Shown here piece by piece: positions 1 through 6,173 of a DNA stretch of 9,269 nucleotides. A model generated the notes under the pieces. That model ran no database searches, was not told the origin of the DNA, and saw only the letters and a program-made list of their open reading frames with translations. The position numbers and the translations under genes were made by a program. Positions within the stretch are counted from its first letter, which is position 1. Each line of letters starts with the position of its first letter. The DNA comes from Acidobacteriaceae bacterium (GTDB lineage: Bacteria > Acidobacteriota > Terriglobia > Terriglobales > Acidobacteriaceae): NCBI GenBank assembly GCA_030049955.1, contig JASIJX010000124.1:1-9269 (forward strand). Reading direction: 5' to 3'.

Positions 1-686
1 CTCCAGGCGAGAATTTGATTTTCGTGATGATTGCGCGCAGCGGGATACGTGCGCACCTCGCCGGCCGGATTGCGCGCGGCCATTACGCTGATCTCGCAGT
101 CGAGTTCGAGAGCCTGCTCGGCCACGCAAGTATTGCCGCCGAGTTGCTTCCACGCTTCTGCAAGGTCAGTGCCTGGTTGAATGCGCACTTGTCCGCGGCC
201 GTCGTATCCGCCGCGGCCGATCTTGAGGAACACATTGCCGCCGAGGGCCGGCGCTGCGGAACGCAGTTCGTCTTCGCTGCGCACCACGTAGAACGGGCCA
301 ACCGGAAAGCCATGCTCGGCGAGCCACGGCTTTTGTAGCGTCTTGTCCTGGATGATGCGGATGGGCTCAACGCCGGGGCGCAGCGGCGCAAGCCGCGCCA
401 CTTGTTCAAGCGCGTCCACGCCAATCTGCTCTATCTCCAAAGTCACCGCGCCGGCGCCCTGCGCGAGCCGGCGCGCGGCGTCGGTATCGTCCCAGCGGCC
501 CACGATGGTCTCGTCCACGACGAAACTCGCCGGGCATTTTGCCTCGGGATCCATCACGCGCACGCGATAACCCATCGTCCGCGCGGCCATGGCCATCATG
601 CGGCCAAGCTGGCCGCCGCCGAGAATGGCTAGCAGGCCACCGGGCCGGACAATATTTTCCTGCTTGAGAGAAAGCTCGCGATTCAA
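1..686 (-). CDS. purK: N5-carboxyaminoimidazole ribonucleotide synthase, N-terminal 228 residues (cut by window edge)
   Basis: PurK uses ATP and bicarbonate to carboxylate AIR to N5-CAIR in cytoplasmic purine synthesis and passes the product to PurE. I translated this frame by hand; it is open to the left edge. The pre-ATP-grasp nucleotide fold is clear at residues 19-48 ([20 protein letters not shown], then VRVMDPEA). Next come VTLEIEQI (81-88), [14 protein letters not shown] (109-122), and the glycine-rich ATP-grasp loop [13 protein letters not shown] (154-166). [17 protein letters not shown] (189-205) and the [15 protein letters not shown] stretch are also family-typical. The start is taken as TTG at 684-686, with GGAG eight bases upstream. 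It overlaps the purE stop codon as TTGA, so the two genes are probably translationally coupled. The C-terminal part lies outside the window, so whether the gene is intact cannot be judged. Confidence 0.95.
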   Translation of the reverse strand, partial: MNRELSLKQENIVRPGGLLAILGGGQLGRMMAMAARTMGYRVRVMDPEAKCPASFVVDETIVGRWDDTDAARRLAQGAGAVTLEIEQIGVDALEQVARLAPLRPGVEPIRIIQDKTLQKPWLAEHGFPVGPFYVVRSEDELRSAAPALGGNVFLKIGRGGYDGRGQVRIQPGTDLAEAWKQLGGNTCVAEQALELDCEISVMAARNPAGEVRTYPAARNHHENQILAW

Positions 687-1270
687 GGGTGAAGCTCCTC
701 GCCGAGCTTCTCGTCGTTTTTCTCGCCAGTCTTCGGGCCGTTCTTCTGGTCGGTTCTCTCATCGAGCTTCTGGTCGAGATTCTGTTCGAGGACTTCTTTT
801 GTGCGTGCGGCGCGCCAGGCGGCCAGCCGCTCGTAGAGCGCTTCGTCGGTTGTGGCCAGCATTTGCGCGGCGAGCAGCGCGGCGTTGGCCGCGCCCGCCT
901 TGCCGATGGCGAGTGTTCCCACCGGCACGCCTTTGGGCATCTGCACGATCGAGAGCAGCGAATCGAGGCCGTTCAGTTGGGTGGCAGGGACGGGAACGCC
1001 GAGCACGGGAACGAGTGTTTTAGCCGCGAGCATGCCAGGCAAGTGCGCTGCACCGCCGGCTCCCGCGATAATGGCGTGCAGACCGCGTGCGCGCGCTGTC
1101 TCAGCGTACTCGAAGAGCCGGTCCGGCGTGCGGTGCGCGCTCACGATCTTTGCTTCGTGCGGAATTCCGAGTTCGCGCAGCAGCTCAACGGCTGCCGACA
1201 TTACCTCGTAGTCGCTTTTGGAGCCCATGACGACGCCCACCAGCGGTTGCTTGTGCGATTTCTCGCTCAT
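683..1270 (-). CDS. purE: N5-carboxyaminoimidazole ribonucleotide mutase with charged C-terminal tail
   Basis: Class I PurE converts N5-CAIR, made by PurK, into CAIR in the cytoplasm; the family forms octamers. Motifs seen in the 195-residue product are the substrate loop GSKSDYEVM (16-24), SAHRTPDRL (44-52) with the likely catalytic His46, [14 protein letters not shown] (67-80), VPVLGVPV (87-94) and [17 protein letters not shown] (107-123). Residues up to about 161 match the usual family length. The remaining 34 or so residues form a hydrophilic Lys/Glu/Asp/Gln tail with repeated DQK/DEK units, which is unusual. I chose the ATG at 1268-1270 because an upstream ATG at 1312 would overlap the preceding gene and has its only GGAG 14 bases away. 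The chosen start has no Shine-Dalgarno sequence but a TATAAT just upstream. The stop overlaps the purK TTG start. Confidence 0.96.
   Translation of the reverse strand: MSEKSHKQPLVGVVMGSKSDYEVMSAAVELLRELGIPHEAKIVSAHRTPDRLFEYAETARARGLHAIIAGAGGAAHLPGMLAAKTLVPVLGVPVPATQLNGLDSLLSIVQMPKGVPVGTLAIGKAGAANAALLAAQMLATTDEALYERLAAWRAARTKEVLEQNLDQKLDERTDQKNGPKTGEKNDEKLGEELHP
691..710 (-). promoter_or_regulatory. Small hairpin enclosing the purK ribosome binding site
   Basis: The last codons of purE contain a perfect 7-base inverted repeat, GAAGCTC and GAGCTTC, with a 6-base spacer. The GGAG that serves purK (minus strand, 695-698) lies at the spacer/stem edge. Translation of purE through this site would melt the stem and expose the GGAG, consistent with coupling. 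The repeat is seen; the regulatory role is inferred, and a chance palindrome in a repetitive coding tail is possible. Confidence 0.4.
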
Positions 1271-1276
1271 GCGCTG

Positions 1277-1282
1277 ATTATA
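1277..1282 (-). promoter_or_regulatory. Probable -10 element of a purE promoter (leaderless type)
   Basis: A perfect TATAAT reads toward purE and is followed by CAGCGC and then the ATG. The normal distance from -10 to transcription start would place the first transcribed base at or next to the A of the start codon. No convincing TTGACA lies 16-18 bases upstream, and no Shine-Dalgarno precedes the ATG. The site falls in the 26-base gap between the last phage-like gene and purE, and would give purEK its own promoter. Confidence 0.55.
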
Positions 1283-1296
1283 CGAAGCGCAAGGCC

Positions 1297-1524
1297 CTAA
1301 CGCCGATGCCATGCGCCCACGGCAATCTCCAGCACGGCGAAGATGACGCTGAGCGCGGCGAGAAATCCCCTGGCGCGCTGCCAGTTCTGCTCGTGGCGGT
1401 CCATGCGGCGCTCGAGTTCTGCCAGGCGGCCGCCGTTGCCGTCGCCCATCAGTCCCGTCATCTGCGCCTTCAGCACGCTCAGATCGCTTAATACCTGGGC
1501 CTCAAATTCATTCATCATCCGCAT
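1297..1524 (-). CDS. Small coiled-coil membrane protein, XhlA/holin-accessory-like
   Basis: The product has 75 residues. The N-terminal half (about 5-50) is charged and heptad-like, with LSVLKAQM and then [17 protein letters not shown], as expected for a short coiled coil. Residues 53-71 ([19 protein letters not shown]) form one hydrophobic membrane span ending in a basic HRR tail. This architecture resembles XhlA-type haemolysin and holin-accessory proteins found after tail genes in prophages, where they help membrane lysis. The ATG at 1522-1524 has GGAG seven bases upstream. It is the last phage-like gene and sits 26 bases before purE. The lysis role is inferred from architecture and position; a host membrane protein is the alternative. 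No endolysin is beside it. Confidence 0.6.
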   Translation of the reverse strand: MRMMNEFEAQVLSDLSVLKAQMTGLMGDGNGGRLAELERRMDRHEQNWQRARGFLAALSVIFAVLEIAVGAWHRR

Positions 1525-1539
1525 AGGCGCACTCCGTGC

Positions 1540-1629
1540 AGGTTTCAGGGATTAGGTGTCAGGGTTCAGTTGGCCGTTGCCCGAATTGATCGCTGACACC
1601 TGAAGCCTGATAACTGCAACCTGAAACCT
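1540..1629. repeat. Imperfect inverted repeat between hub gene and XhlA-like gene
   Basis: The gap 1525-1630 is filled by a nested inverted repeat. AGGTTTCAGG (1540-1549) pairs perfectly with CCTGAAACCT (1620-1629), and AGGTGTCAG (1554-1562) pairs perfectly with CTGACACCT (1593-1601). The arms are built from degenerate TTCAGG/GTCAGG units. The right arm ends directly against the stop codon of the hub gene at 1631. In RNA it would form a stem just after that gene, but there is no T-run marking a classical terminator. Confidence 0.8.
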
Positions 1630-1630
1630 T

Positions 1631-3946
1631 TTACGAACTCAGCGGCAGATTAATAAAGAGCGCCGTCGAGAACTCCGAATAATTCGGCGGCGTGCTGCCA
1701 TCGTATATCCGGATATAGAACCGGTCGGCAGCCGAAACGCGCGAGAAGGTGATGTTCTCGACCGTGCTACGCGTCACCAGCGTAGGGTCCTCACCGGCCT
1801 GGAAGGCCCAGTCACGCAGGCGGATTTCAAAACCGCCGCCCGTAGGCGGCGTTGCGCCGGTGTTCACGGTAACGGTGCTGCCGTTGAGCGTGGTCACTGT
1901 GAGCGCGTTCAGGTTTTCCAGCATCGTTGGGTTCACCAGCGCCGGCAGCCAGGTGTTAGCCGGGACGGTGGTGCTGGTCTTGATGGCCAGGTCATCGGCC
2001 CAGTCGTTGGCGAAGGTGATTTCGTAATTCACCAGATCGGGGTAGCTGGGCGCATACGTGACTTTAACGGTGCGGACGACCACCTGTGCATCCAGATTGG
2101 TGGAAGGCGCATTGAGCAGCAGCGCGTCGCCGGGCCACACATCGCTGGCAAAGCTTGCGCGTGTTCCCTTGTATGTGCCGCTCCACAGCGCACTCACGCC
2201 GGCGGCCGCCTGCTCGATTGCCTGCGCGGCATTGCGGCAGTCGGCTGAGCTGCGTGCGGGGGGATTGCTCACTGTGCCGATCCATACTGCAACGGACGGC
2301 GAGCCAGCCGCGGACAGTGCCTGCTGACTGGCCGTGTTGACCGAGCGGCCAACGGCGCGGCCGGTGGTGCGGTAGTTGACGGCAATCTGCTCGCCGGCTA
2401 CAGGAGCCGAGCCGGTGTAGAAGACAAGCTTGCCGGTGCGCTCCACGTGGCACTCGGCGGATTCGGCAGTGGTGCCTATGCGCCGCGTATAAGGGCCGCC
2501 TGACGGCGGCGTGCTTACCACCCAGCCGGAACCGAGATCGGTGAGGTTGAAGGCGCGCATGGTGCCGATGAGATTGAGGCTGCTGGCGGGCACGGCCATG
2601 CAGAAACCCGGCAGCGAGCTGATGCCGCCGTCGTAGAGCGTAACCGGCGTTGCGCCCACGCCGTTGACGAATTCCTGAATCTCCATCTGAATCTTCGCCG
2701 ATGCAAGAATGCCCGTGCCGCCTGCGACGATCGGTCCGTTGTCGCCGAACGAATAGTAGAGCGACTGCTCGCGCTCGATCTCCGGGCAGTACACGCGCAC
2801 GCGCAGTGTGTATTGATTGGCCGTGTTGATTGCGAAGGTTGTGCCCGCTGCCTGGCCCTCCACGAAGGGCTGAAGCGTGACTGCGCCGGTGCCTGCCTGC
2901 GCCGTAACCTGGAAACCGGCCGTACAACTGGCGGATACCTCCGGCGGCATGAAAAAGCCGCAGAGAATGCCAGTGCTGCCGGGCGAAAGCGTCACGCCCA
3001 CGGCTTCCATCAGCAGCGTGCTGCCCATCTCGATGGGATCGAGCCAGGCGAGCACCGTCTCGCCGTCGATGCCGTTGCCGCCGTTCATCGCCAAGCCGTT
3101 TGGACCGAGGACGAAAGTGCCGGCGCTGCCCAGCGCGCTCCACAGCGTGGGGTTAATGGACGCCTCGTTAAATAGCTCGTAGATGAGCGTCGTCTTGGAT
3201 GTTGCCGGAAGCCAGGGATCTTCAGCCAGAAGAAAGGTGGTGGTTACGCCGTCGCCGAGGAAATATTCCGTGACGTACGCCCACGGCTCATTTTCGCCGC
3301 AGACGGTCACGTCGTTTGCCAGCGCGCGCTTCACGCTCGCAGTGAAGGCGAGATTTGCCAGGGTCAGGCTGCCGTCGGTTTCGTTGAGCGGGTGCACGAT
3401 AGTGCCGACACCCAATGCGGAGAGCGCGCCACTGAGCGCGCGATACGCGGCCCGCGACATGCCTGCGGCCTGGCCGGCTCTGTCGCTCCAGTTCGAACCT
3501 GGCTCAGGAGAAAAATTGTTGACGGCCGTGGCCAGCGAAAGACCCGTAGTCGAAAGCGCCGAAGAGCCGGTGTGCGTTACTAGCGCCGTCAGCAACGCGC
3601 CGATGGATTCGCTACTTGTGCTTTTGCTCGGCGGCATCATCAACTGGTCGAGCAGCAACTCGTCGCTCACCGCTTGAATAGCGGTGCGGTAACGCGGCCC
3701 TTCAAGGCCAACGCCGGCGTACTCGGGCAGCGGGCTTACGGCGATGTAGCCGGTGAAGTACACCGTGCCGTCGTCTCCGGTAACGGCCAGTGGCTGATAG
3801 CGCGCCGGCGCAGGCAGCGTGCCGTTGGCTGCGAGTGTTAGCCACAACTGGCAGATCGAAGGCGCATTGAGCTTACGCTCGATAGTGAGCGGATGCGCCG
3901 CGTCGAGCGCTGCGGTGTAGTCCTGGTTGTTGATGGTGATCTTCAT
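1631..3946 (-). CDS. Phage tail hub/fibre-like protein (771 residues)
   Basis: No exact family is recognised, but composition and position fit a baseplate-hub or tail-tip protein that would sit at the distal end of the tail and contact the target cell. Residues 1-215 look like a hub domain: a beta-rich start (MKITINNQDYTAALDA), the segment VTGDDGTVYFTGYIA and a helical stretch. The linker-like motif YFLGDGVTTTFLLA (228-241) leads into a beta-rich segment of about 250-450 that resembles an inserted concanavalin/LamG-type binding domain. A hub-like part resumes and ends near VKVTYAPSYPDLVNYEITF (627-645). Residues 680-771 resemble a fibronectin-III-like tail module. The ATG at 3944-3946 follows a repeat-filled 131-base gap after the tail-tube-like gene. 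The tape-measure and distal-tail genes that normally precede such a gene are absent here. Confidence 0.65.
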   Translation of the reverse strand: MKITINNQDYTAALDAAHPLTIERKLNAPSICQLWLTLAANGTLPAPARYQPLAVTGDDGTVYFTGYIAVSPLPEYAGVGLEGPRYRTAIQAVSDELLLDQLMMPPSKSTSSESIGALLTALVTHTGSSALSTTGLSLATAVNNFSPEPGSNWSDRAGQAAGMSRAAYRALSGALSALGVGTIVHPLNETDGSLTLANLAFTASVKRALANDVTVCGENEPWAYVTEYFLGDGVTTTFLLAEDPWLPATSKTTLIYELFNEASINPTLWSALGSAGTFVLGPNGLAMNGGNGIDGETVLAWLDPIEMGSTLLMEAVGVTLSPGSTGILCGFFMPPEVSASCTAGFQVTAQAGTGAVTLQPFVEGQAAGTTFAINTANQYTLRVRVYCPEIEREQSLYYSFGDNGPIVAGGTGILASAKIQMEIQEFVNGVGATPVTLYDGGISSLPGFCMAVPASSLNLIGTMRAFNLTDLGSGWVVSTPPSGGPYTRRIGTTAESAECHVERTGKLVFYTGSAPVAGEQIAVNYRTTGRAVGRSVNTASQQALSAAGSPSVAVWIGTVSNPPARSSADCRNAAQAIEQAAAGVSALWSGTYKGTRASFASDVWPGDALLLNAPSTNLDAQVVVRTVKVTYAPSYPDLVNYEITFANDWADDLAIKTSTTVPANTWLPALVNPTMLENLNALTVTTLNGSTVTVNTGATPPTGGGFEIRLRDWAFQAGEDPTLVTRSTVENITFSRVSAADRFYIRIYDGSTPPNYSEFSTALFINLPLSS

Positions 3947-3958
3947 TGCGCCCTTTCA

Positions 3959-4072
3959 CAGTGGTCAGTGATCGGCAAGCAGTTCCCGTGCCCCATCCTT
4001 TCGCGCTGTTTGCGAAAGGGTGGGACGTGAGACTGCGCGTCAGCGTATCAATAAGCTGCAGACTAACCACTG
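3959..4072. repeat. Outer inverted repeat in the gap between tail tube and hub genes
   Basis: CAGTGGTCAGT (3959-3969) pairs with ACTAACCACTG (4062-4072) with one mismatch. It encloses a second, stronger hairpin at 3992-4024. The left arm continues as GTCAGTGATC, a word also present at 8567-8576 in another gap of this window, so the two gaps belong to one repeat style. Together these repeats account for almost all of the 131-base gap; no reading frame is supported in it. Confidence 0.7.
3992..4024. repeat. Strong 13-base-pair hairpin upstream of the hub gene
   Basis: CCCATCCTTTCGC (3992-4004), loop GCTGTTT, and GCGAAAGGGTGGG (4012-4024) form a 13-base-pair stem with one non-Watson-Crick position. 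No T-run follows on the minus strand, so a classical intrinsic terminator is not supported. I recall similar CCCATCC-type stems as common dispersed intergenic elements in acidobacteria; that association is from memory. It could lower or stabilise the message between the tail-tube and hub genes. Confidence 0.7.
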
Positions 4073-4077
4073 CCCCG

Positions 4078-5070
4078 CTACACCAACGCATTGGCTGCCG
4101 GCAGAAAGCTGCGGTAGCACACTACGCGCTCGCCATCGAGCGGATCGGTGACCGGCAGCGCCAGGAACTGGCCCTTGAGCAGTACGCGCGACTGGCCCAG
4201 CACGCTTGACTGGGCGGTTTTGTTTTTCGCATTGAGCGGCAGAACAGTCTCTTCTGCGCCGGCGCCCGATTGCAGACGCGGATAGTAAAAGAAGACGCGC
4301 TCGTTCTGGCTGCCTTCCATGACGAACAGCGCCGACCACTCCTGGTAAAAGCTGCCGCCCTCGCGATCGACGAAACCGGTAACCAGCTGCACTTTGGCGC
4401 CGGCCGCGGGTGCGCCGCCGGGCAAGGGCTCGGCGAGCGTTAATCCCGATGAGCTAACCTGAGCTACCAGCGCCACGTTGAAAGTCACGCGGCGGATGTA
4501 CTCGATGTCGCTCAAGGCCTGACGCACGTACGCGCCGGCTACGGGGCTGCCGACAAATCCGGTCTGGCCGGTGTAGTCCACATCGACGGCCACGATTGAG
4601 CCAGCAGAAAATTTCGCCGCGTCGGAGGAAGCAAGCAGGATGTTGGTGGCAGTCGAGCCCGATTGCGGCACCACGGCCGCCGATGGCTCCGCTCCATCGG
4701 CGGCCGGAGCCGCGCCACTGGCCGGCGCAAGCAGATTCATGTGCTGCGACGCAGTCGCCAGGGCCATCGTAAGTTTGGTCCAGCTCAAAAATTCGAAACT
4801 CACTTCCGCGCCCAGCGTTTCGCGCACCTGTTCGAGCGGAGCGGCGGGAATGCCGGTGAGGAGCGGCGTGGTTTTGCTCGCCGGCTTGCGCGCAAAGTTC
4901 TGGATCCATCCCAAGCAGATCCATGGCGCAGGCGGAGCATCGAGGCTGAAGCGGCCCTGCTCGGAGGGATCGAAGAGCGCAGGCGTCTGCGCGGTCCGGT
5001 TCACCGGCGCGAAGTACGCACGCACCCGCCGCGCCACAGGCGCCGGAGCCGAAAAAAAAGTTGATGCCAT
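4078..5070 (-). CDS. Probable major tail (tube) protein with an inserted domain
   Basis: The 330-residue product sits directly after a tail-terminator-like gene, the usual place for the tail tube protein that polymerises into the DNA conduit. The first part fits: PWICLGWIQNFARKPASKTT (49-68), an ETLGAEVSFEFLSWTKLTMAL segment (84-104), and later FVDREGGSFYQEWSALFVME (233-252) and RVFFYYPRLQ (258-267). Residues about 115-230 are an Ala/Ser/Gly-rich linker plus a beta-rich block (YTGQTGFVGSPVAGAYVRQA) that looks inserted into the tube fold. Many siphophage tube proteins are 150-250 residues, so this one is long. The ATG at 5068-5070 abuts the TAA of the upstream gene (TAAATG), with GGGGGAG just before, so translation is likely coupled. 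Codons 4-7 contain a run of eight T. The role is inferred from order and sequence style, not a confirmed family match. Confidence 0.65.
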   Translation of the reverse strand: MASTFFSAPAPVARRVRAYFAPVNRTAQTPALFDPSEQGRFSLDAPPAPWICLGWIQNFARKPASKTTPLLTGIPAAPLEQVRETLGAEVSFEFLSWTKLTMALATASQHMNLLAPASGAAPAADGAEPSAAVVPQSGSTATNILLASSDAAKFSAGSIVAVDVDYTGQTGFVGSPVAGAYVRQALSDIEYIRRVTFNVALVAQVSSSGLTLAEPLPGGAPAAGAKVQLVTGFVDREGGSFYQEWSALFVMEGSQNERVFFYYPRLQSGAGAEETVLPLNAKNKTAQSSVLGQSRVLLKGQFLALPVTDPLDGERVVCYRSFLPAANALV

Positions 5071-5556
5071 TTACTCCCCCTGCTCTTGATAGCTGTAGAC
5101 CATCACGGCCGCGGTGCGGCTGAGACGATCGCGCAGCGTGACGATAGGCGTAAACGCCGGCTCGTCCCAGAAGACCTGCGTCAGCATTGTCGTCGGCGGA
5201 GTGGCCGTGTAATTCAACTTGGGTGTCCAGAAAGGCTGAAGCATGGCGAGCAGCTCTTCGTCCATCTCGCTGAGCGCGCGGCCGCGGTCAAGCCCGCCGA
5301 AGCTCTGGGTGCCGCAAGTGCCGTACATGACCTCGCATTGCATTGCCGCCATGGTGGCGGCGAGATCGACATCGGTGCCCAGTGCAAGCCAGCGCAGGAT
5401 GAAAACATCGTTCAGCGGCTGGCCGATAGGCGCTTCTGCCTCTTCGACTAATATCCCCGGCCGAACCGCGCCGCGCAGCAGAATGGTGCGCTCGGGATTG
5501 ATGGTGGCGAGCCGCGTCCGCAGCGTCATGTAGAAAGAGTCTTTCGCGTTTTGCAT
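5071..5556 (-). CDS. Probable tail terminator / head-tail joining protein
   Basis: The 161-residue product lies between the head-closure-like gene and the tail-tube-like gene, the normal slot for a tail terminator, which caps the tail tube and docks it to the head. It is a mixed alpha/beta globular sequence with no signal peptide or membrane span. Recognisable stretches are LRTRLATINPERTILLRGAV near the N-terminus and TMLTQVFWDEPAFTPIVTL near the C-terminus. The start is uncertain. The ATG at 5554-5556 has no Shine-Dalgarno because the repeat arm (5562 onward) lies where one should be. An in-frame ATG at 5527-5529 (starting MTLRTRLATI) is an alternative with only a weak GAAAGA upstream. The stop abuts the next start codon. 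Confidence 0.55.
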   Translation of the reverse strand: MQNAKDSFYMTLRTRLATINPERTILLRGAVRPGILVEEAEAPIGQPLNDVFILRWLALGTDVDLAATMAAMQCEVMYGTCGTQSFGGLDRGRALSEMDEELLAMLQPFWTPKLNYTATPPTTMLTQVFWDEPAFTPIVTLRDRLSRTAAVMVYSYQEQGE

Positions 5557-5561
5557 AAGAA

Positions 5562-5717
5562 GCAGGGAACAGGGATCAGGGATCAGGGATCAGCAAAATC
5601 AACCCCAATCTCTGCTCCTGCTTCCCATCCACCTTTCCTGTTCGCGCGCTTTGGCTAATTGTGTCGAGCGAGATAGATCCGGAACTGTTCCCTGTTCCCT
5701 ATTCCCTGATCCCTGTT
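5562..5717. repeat. Imperfect inverted repeat of CAGGGA-type units
   Basis: The 164-base gap 5557-5720 has a left arm of tandem CAGGGAACAGGGATCAGGGA-like units and a right arm of the complementary kind. AACAGGGATCAGGGA (5568-5582) pairs perfectly over 15 bases with TCCCTGATCCCTGTT (5703-5717). The match continues with a few mismatches toward the centre. The intervening part is non-repetitive and holds no supported gene. The right arm ends three bases before the stop codon of the head-closure-like gene; the left arm ends six bases before the next start codon. Confidence 0.85.
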
Positions 5718-5720
5718 TTC

Positions 5721-6155
5721 CTACACCGCCTGCGGCTGCGCCTGGCGCAATAACAGCCGGTACATGTAGACCTGGCCGAAGGCCTCGTTTGCGGCGATGG
5801 ATTCGATCAGGTAGTCCTGCGCGGCGACGGTCACGGCCAGCGTCTGCGCGAATAAGGCCTGCGCGGAGGCCAGATCGAGCGCGCACACCTGCTGCTCCAC
5901 GCCGGTAGCCGAAACCATCAGCTCCCACTTCGATTCGCCGCCCTCCTGCCATGTGGGCCGCATCTTGCGCATCACTACCGGGCTCACCACCACTTCGGCA
6001 AAGGTGGTGGCCACGAGGCCCACCTCCGACTGACTGGTGTCAGTATTCGTGCCGGTCACGCGCAGCAGCGCTGTGCTGCCTCCCAGGCTGCGCAGCAGGG
6101 CATCGGCCAGCATGCGCGGCGCTGCCACCGGATTACGCGGCGCCGTATCGCTCAT
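5721..6155 (-). CDS. Putative head-closure (stopper) or minor head-tail joining protein
   Basis: The 144-residue product is not assigned by a clear motif. Its position, 18 bases after the adaptor gene and before the tail-terminator-like gene, is that of the stopper that closes the DNA channel of filled heads. It has a helical N-terminus (PRMLADALLRSLGG) and a beta-rich middle that includes MRKMRPTWQEGGESKWELMV. Then comes a long helical region (about 93-110) and a C-terminal QVYMYRLLLRQAQ strand, similar in style to small head-tail joining proteins. The ATG at 6153-6155 follows GGGGTGATTT, a usable ribosome binding site. Function is inferred mainly from gene order. Confidence 0.5.
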   Translation of the reverse strand: MSDTAPRNPVAAPRMLADALLRSLGGSTALLRVTGTNTDTSQSEVGLVATTFAEVVVSPVVMRKMRPTWQEGGESKWELMVSATGVEQQVCALDLASAQALFAQTLAVTVAAQDYLIESIAANEAFGQVYMYRLLLRQAQPQAV

Positions 6156-6173
6156 AAATCACCCCGCATGGGC

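Noticed and set aside
689..1300. Plus-strand open frame opposite purE
   Set aside because: The minus strand encodes an unmistakable PurE, so this is a mirror frame.
1271..1312. Upstream ATG at 1312 as the purE start
   Set aside because: It would overlap the preceding gene, lacks a properly spaced ribosome binding site, and adds residues ([14 protein letters not shown]) not seen in the PurE family.
2064..3143. Minus-strand frame of 359 codons inside the hub gene
   Set aside because: It is an out-of-frame shadow rich in Arg/His; the overlapping 771-residue frame is the plausible protein.
3992..4024. Classical rho-independent terminator at the 13-base-pair hairpin
   Set aside because: The stem is strong but no T-run follows on the minus strand, so it is listed as a repeat hairpin only.
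4050..4090. Stretch ending CCCCGCTACACCA that looks like a tRNA 3' end
   Set aside because: No cloverleaf, T-loop or acceptor partner can be found, and the stretch overlaps the repeat arm and the end of the tail-tube-like gene.
5562..5595. Tandem CAGGGATCAGGGATCAGG units suggesting a CRISPR or minisatellite
   Set aside because: Units are only 7-8 bases, degenerate and without unique spacers; they form the arm of an inverted repeat instead.
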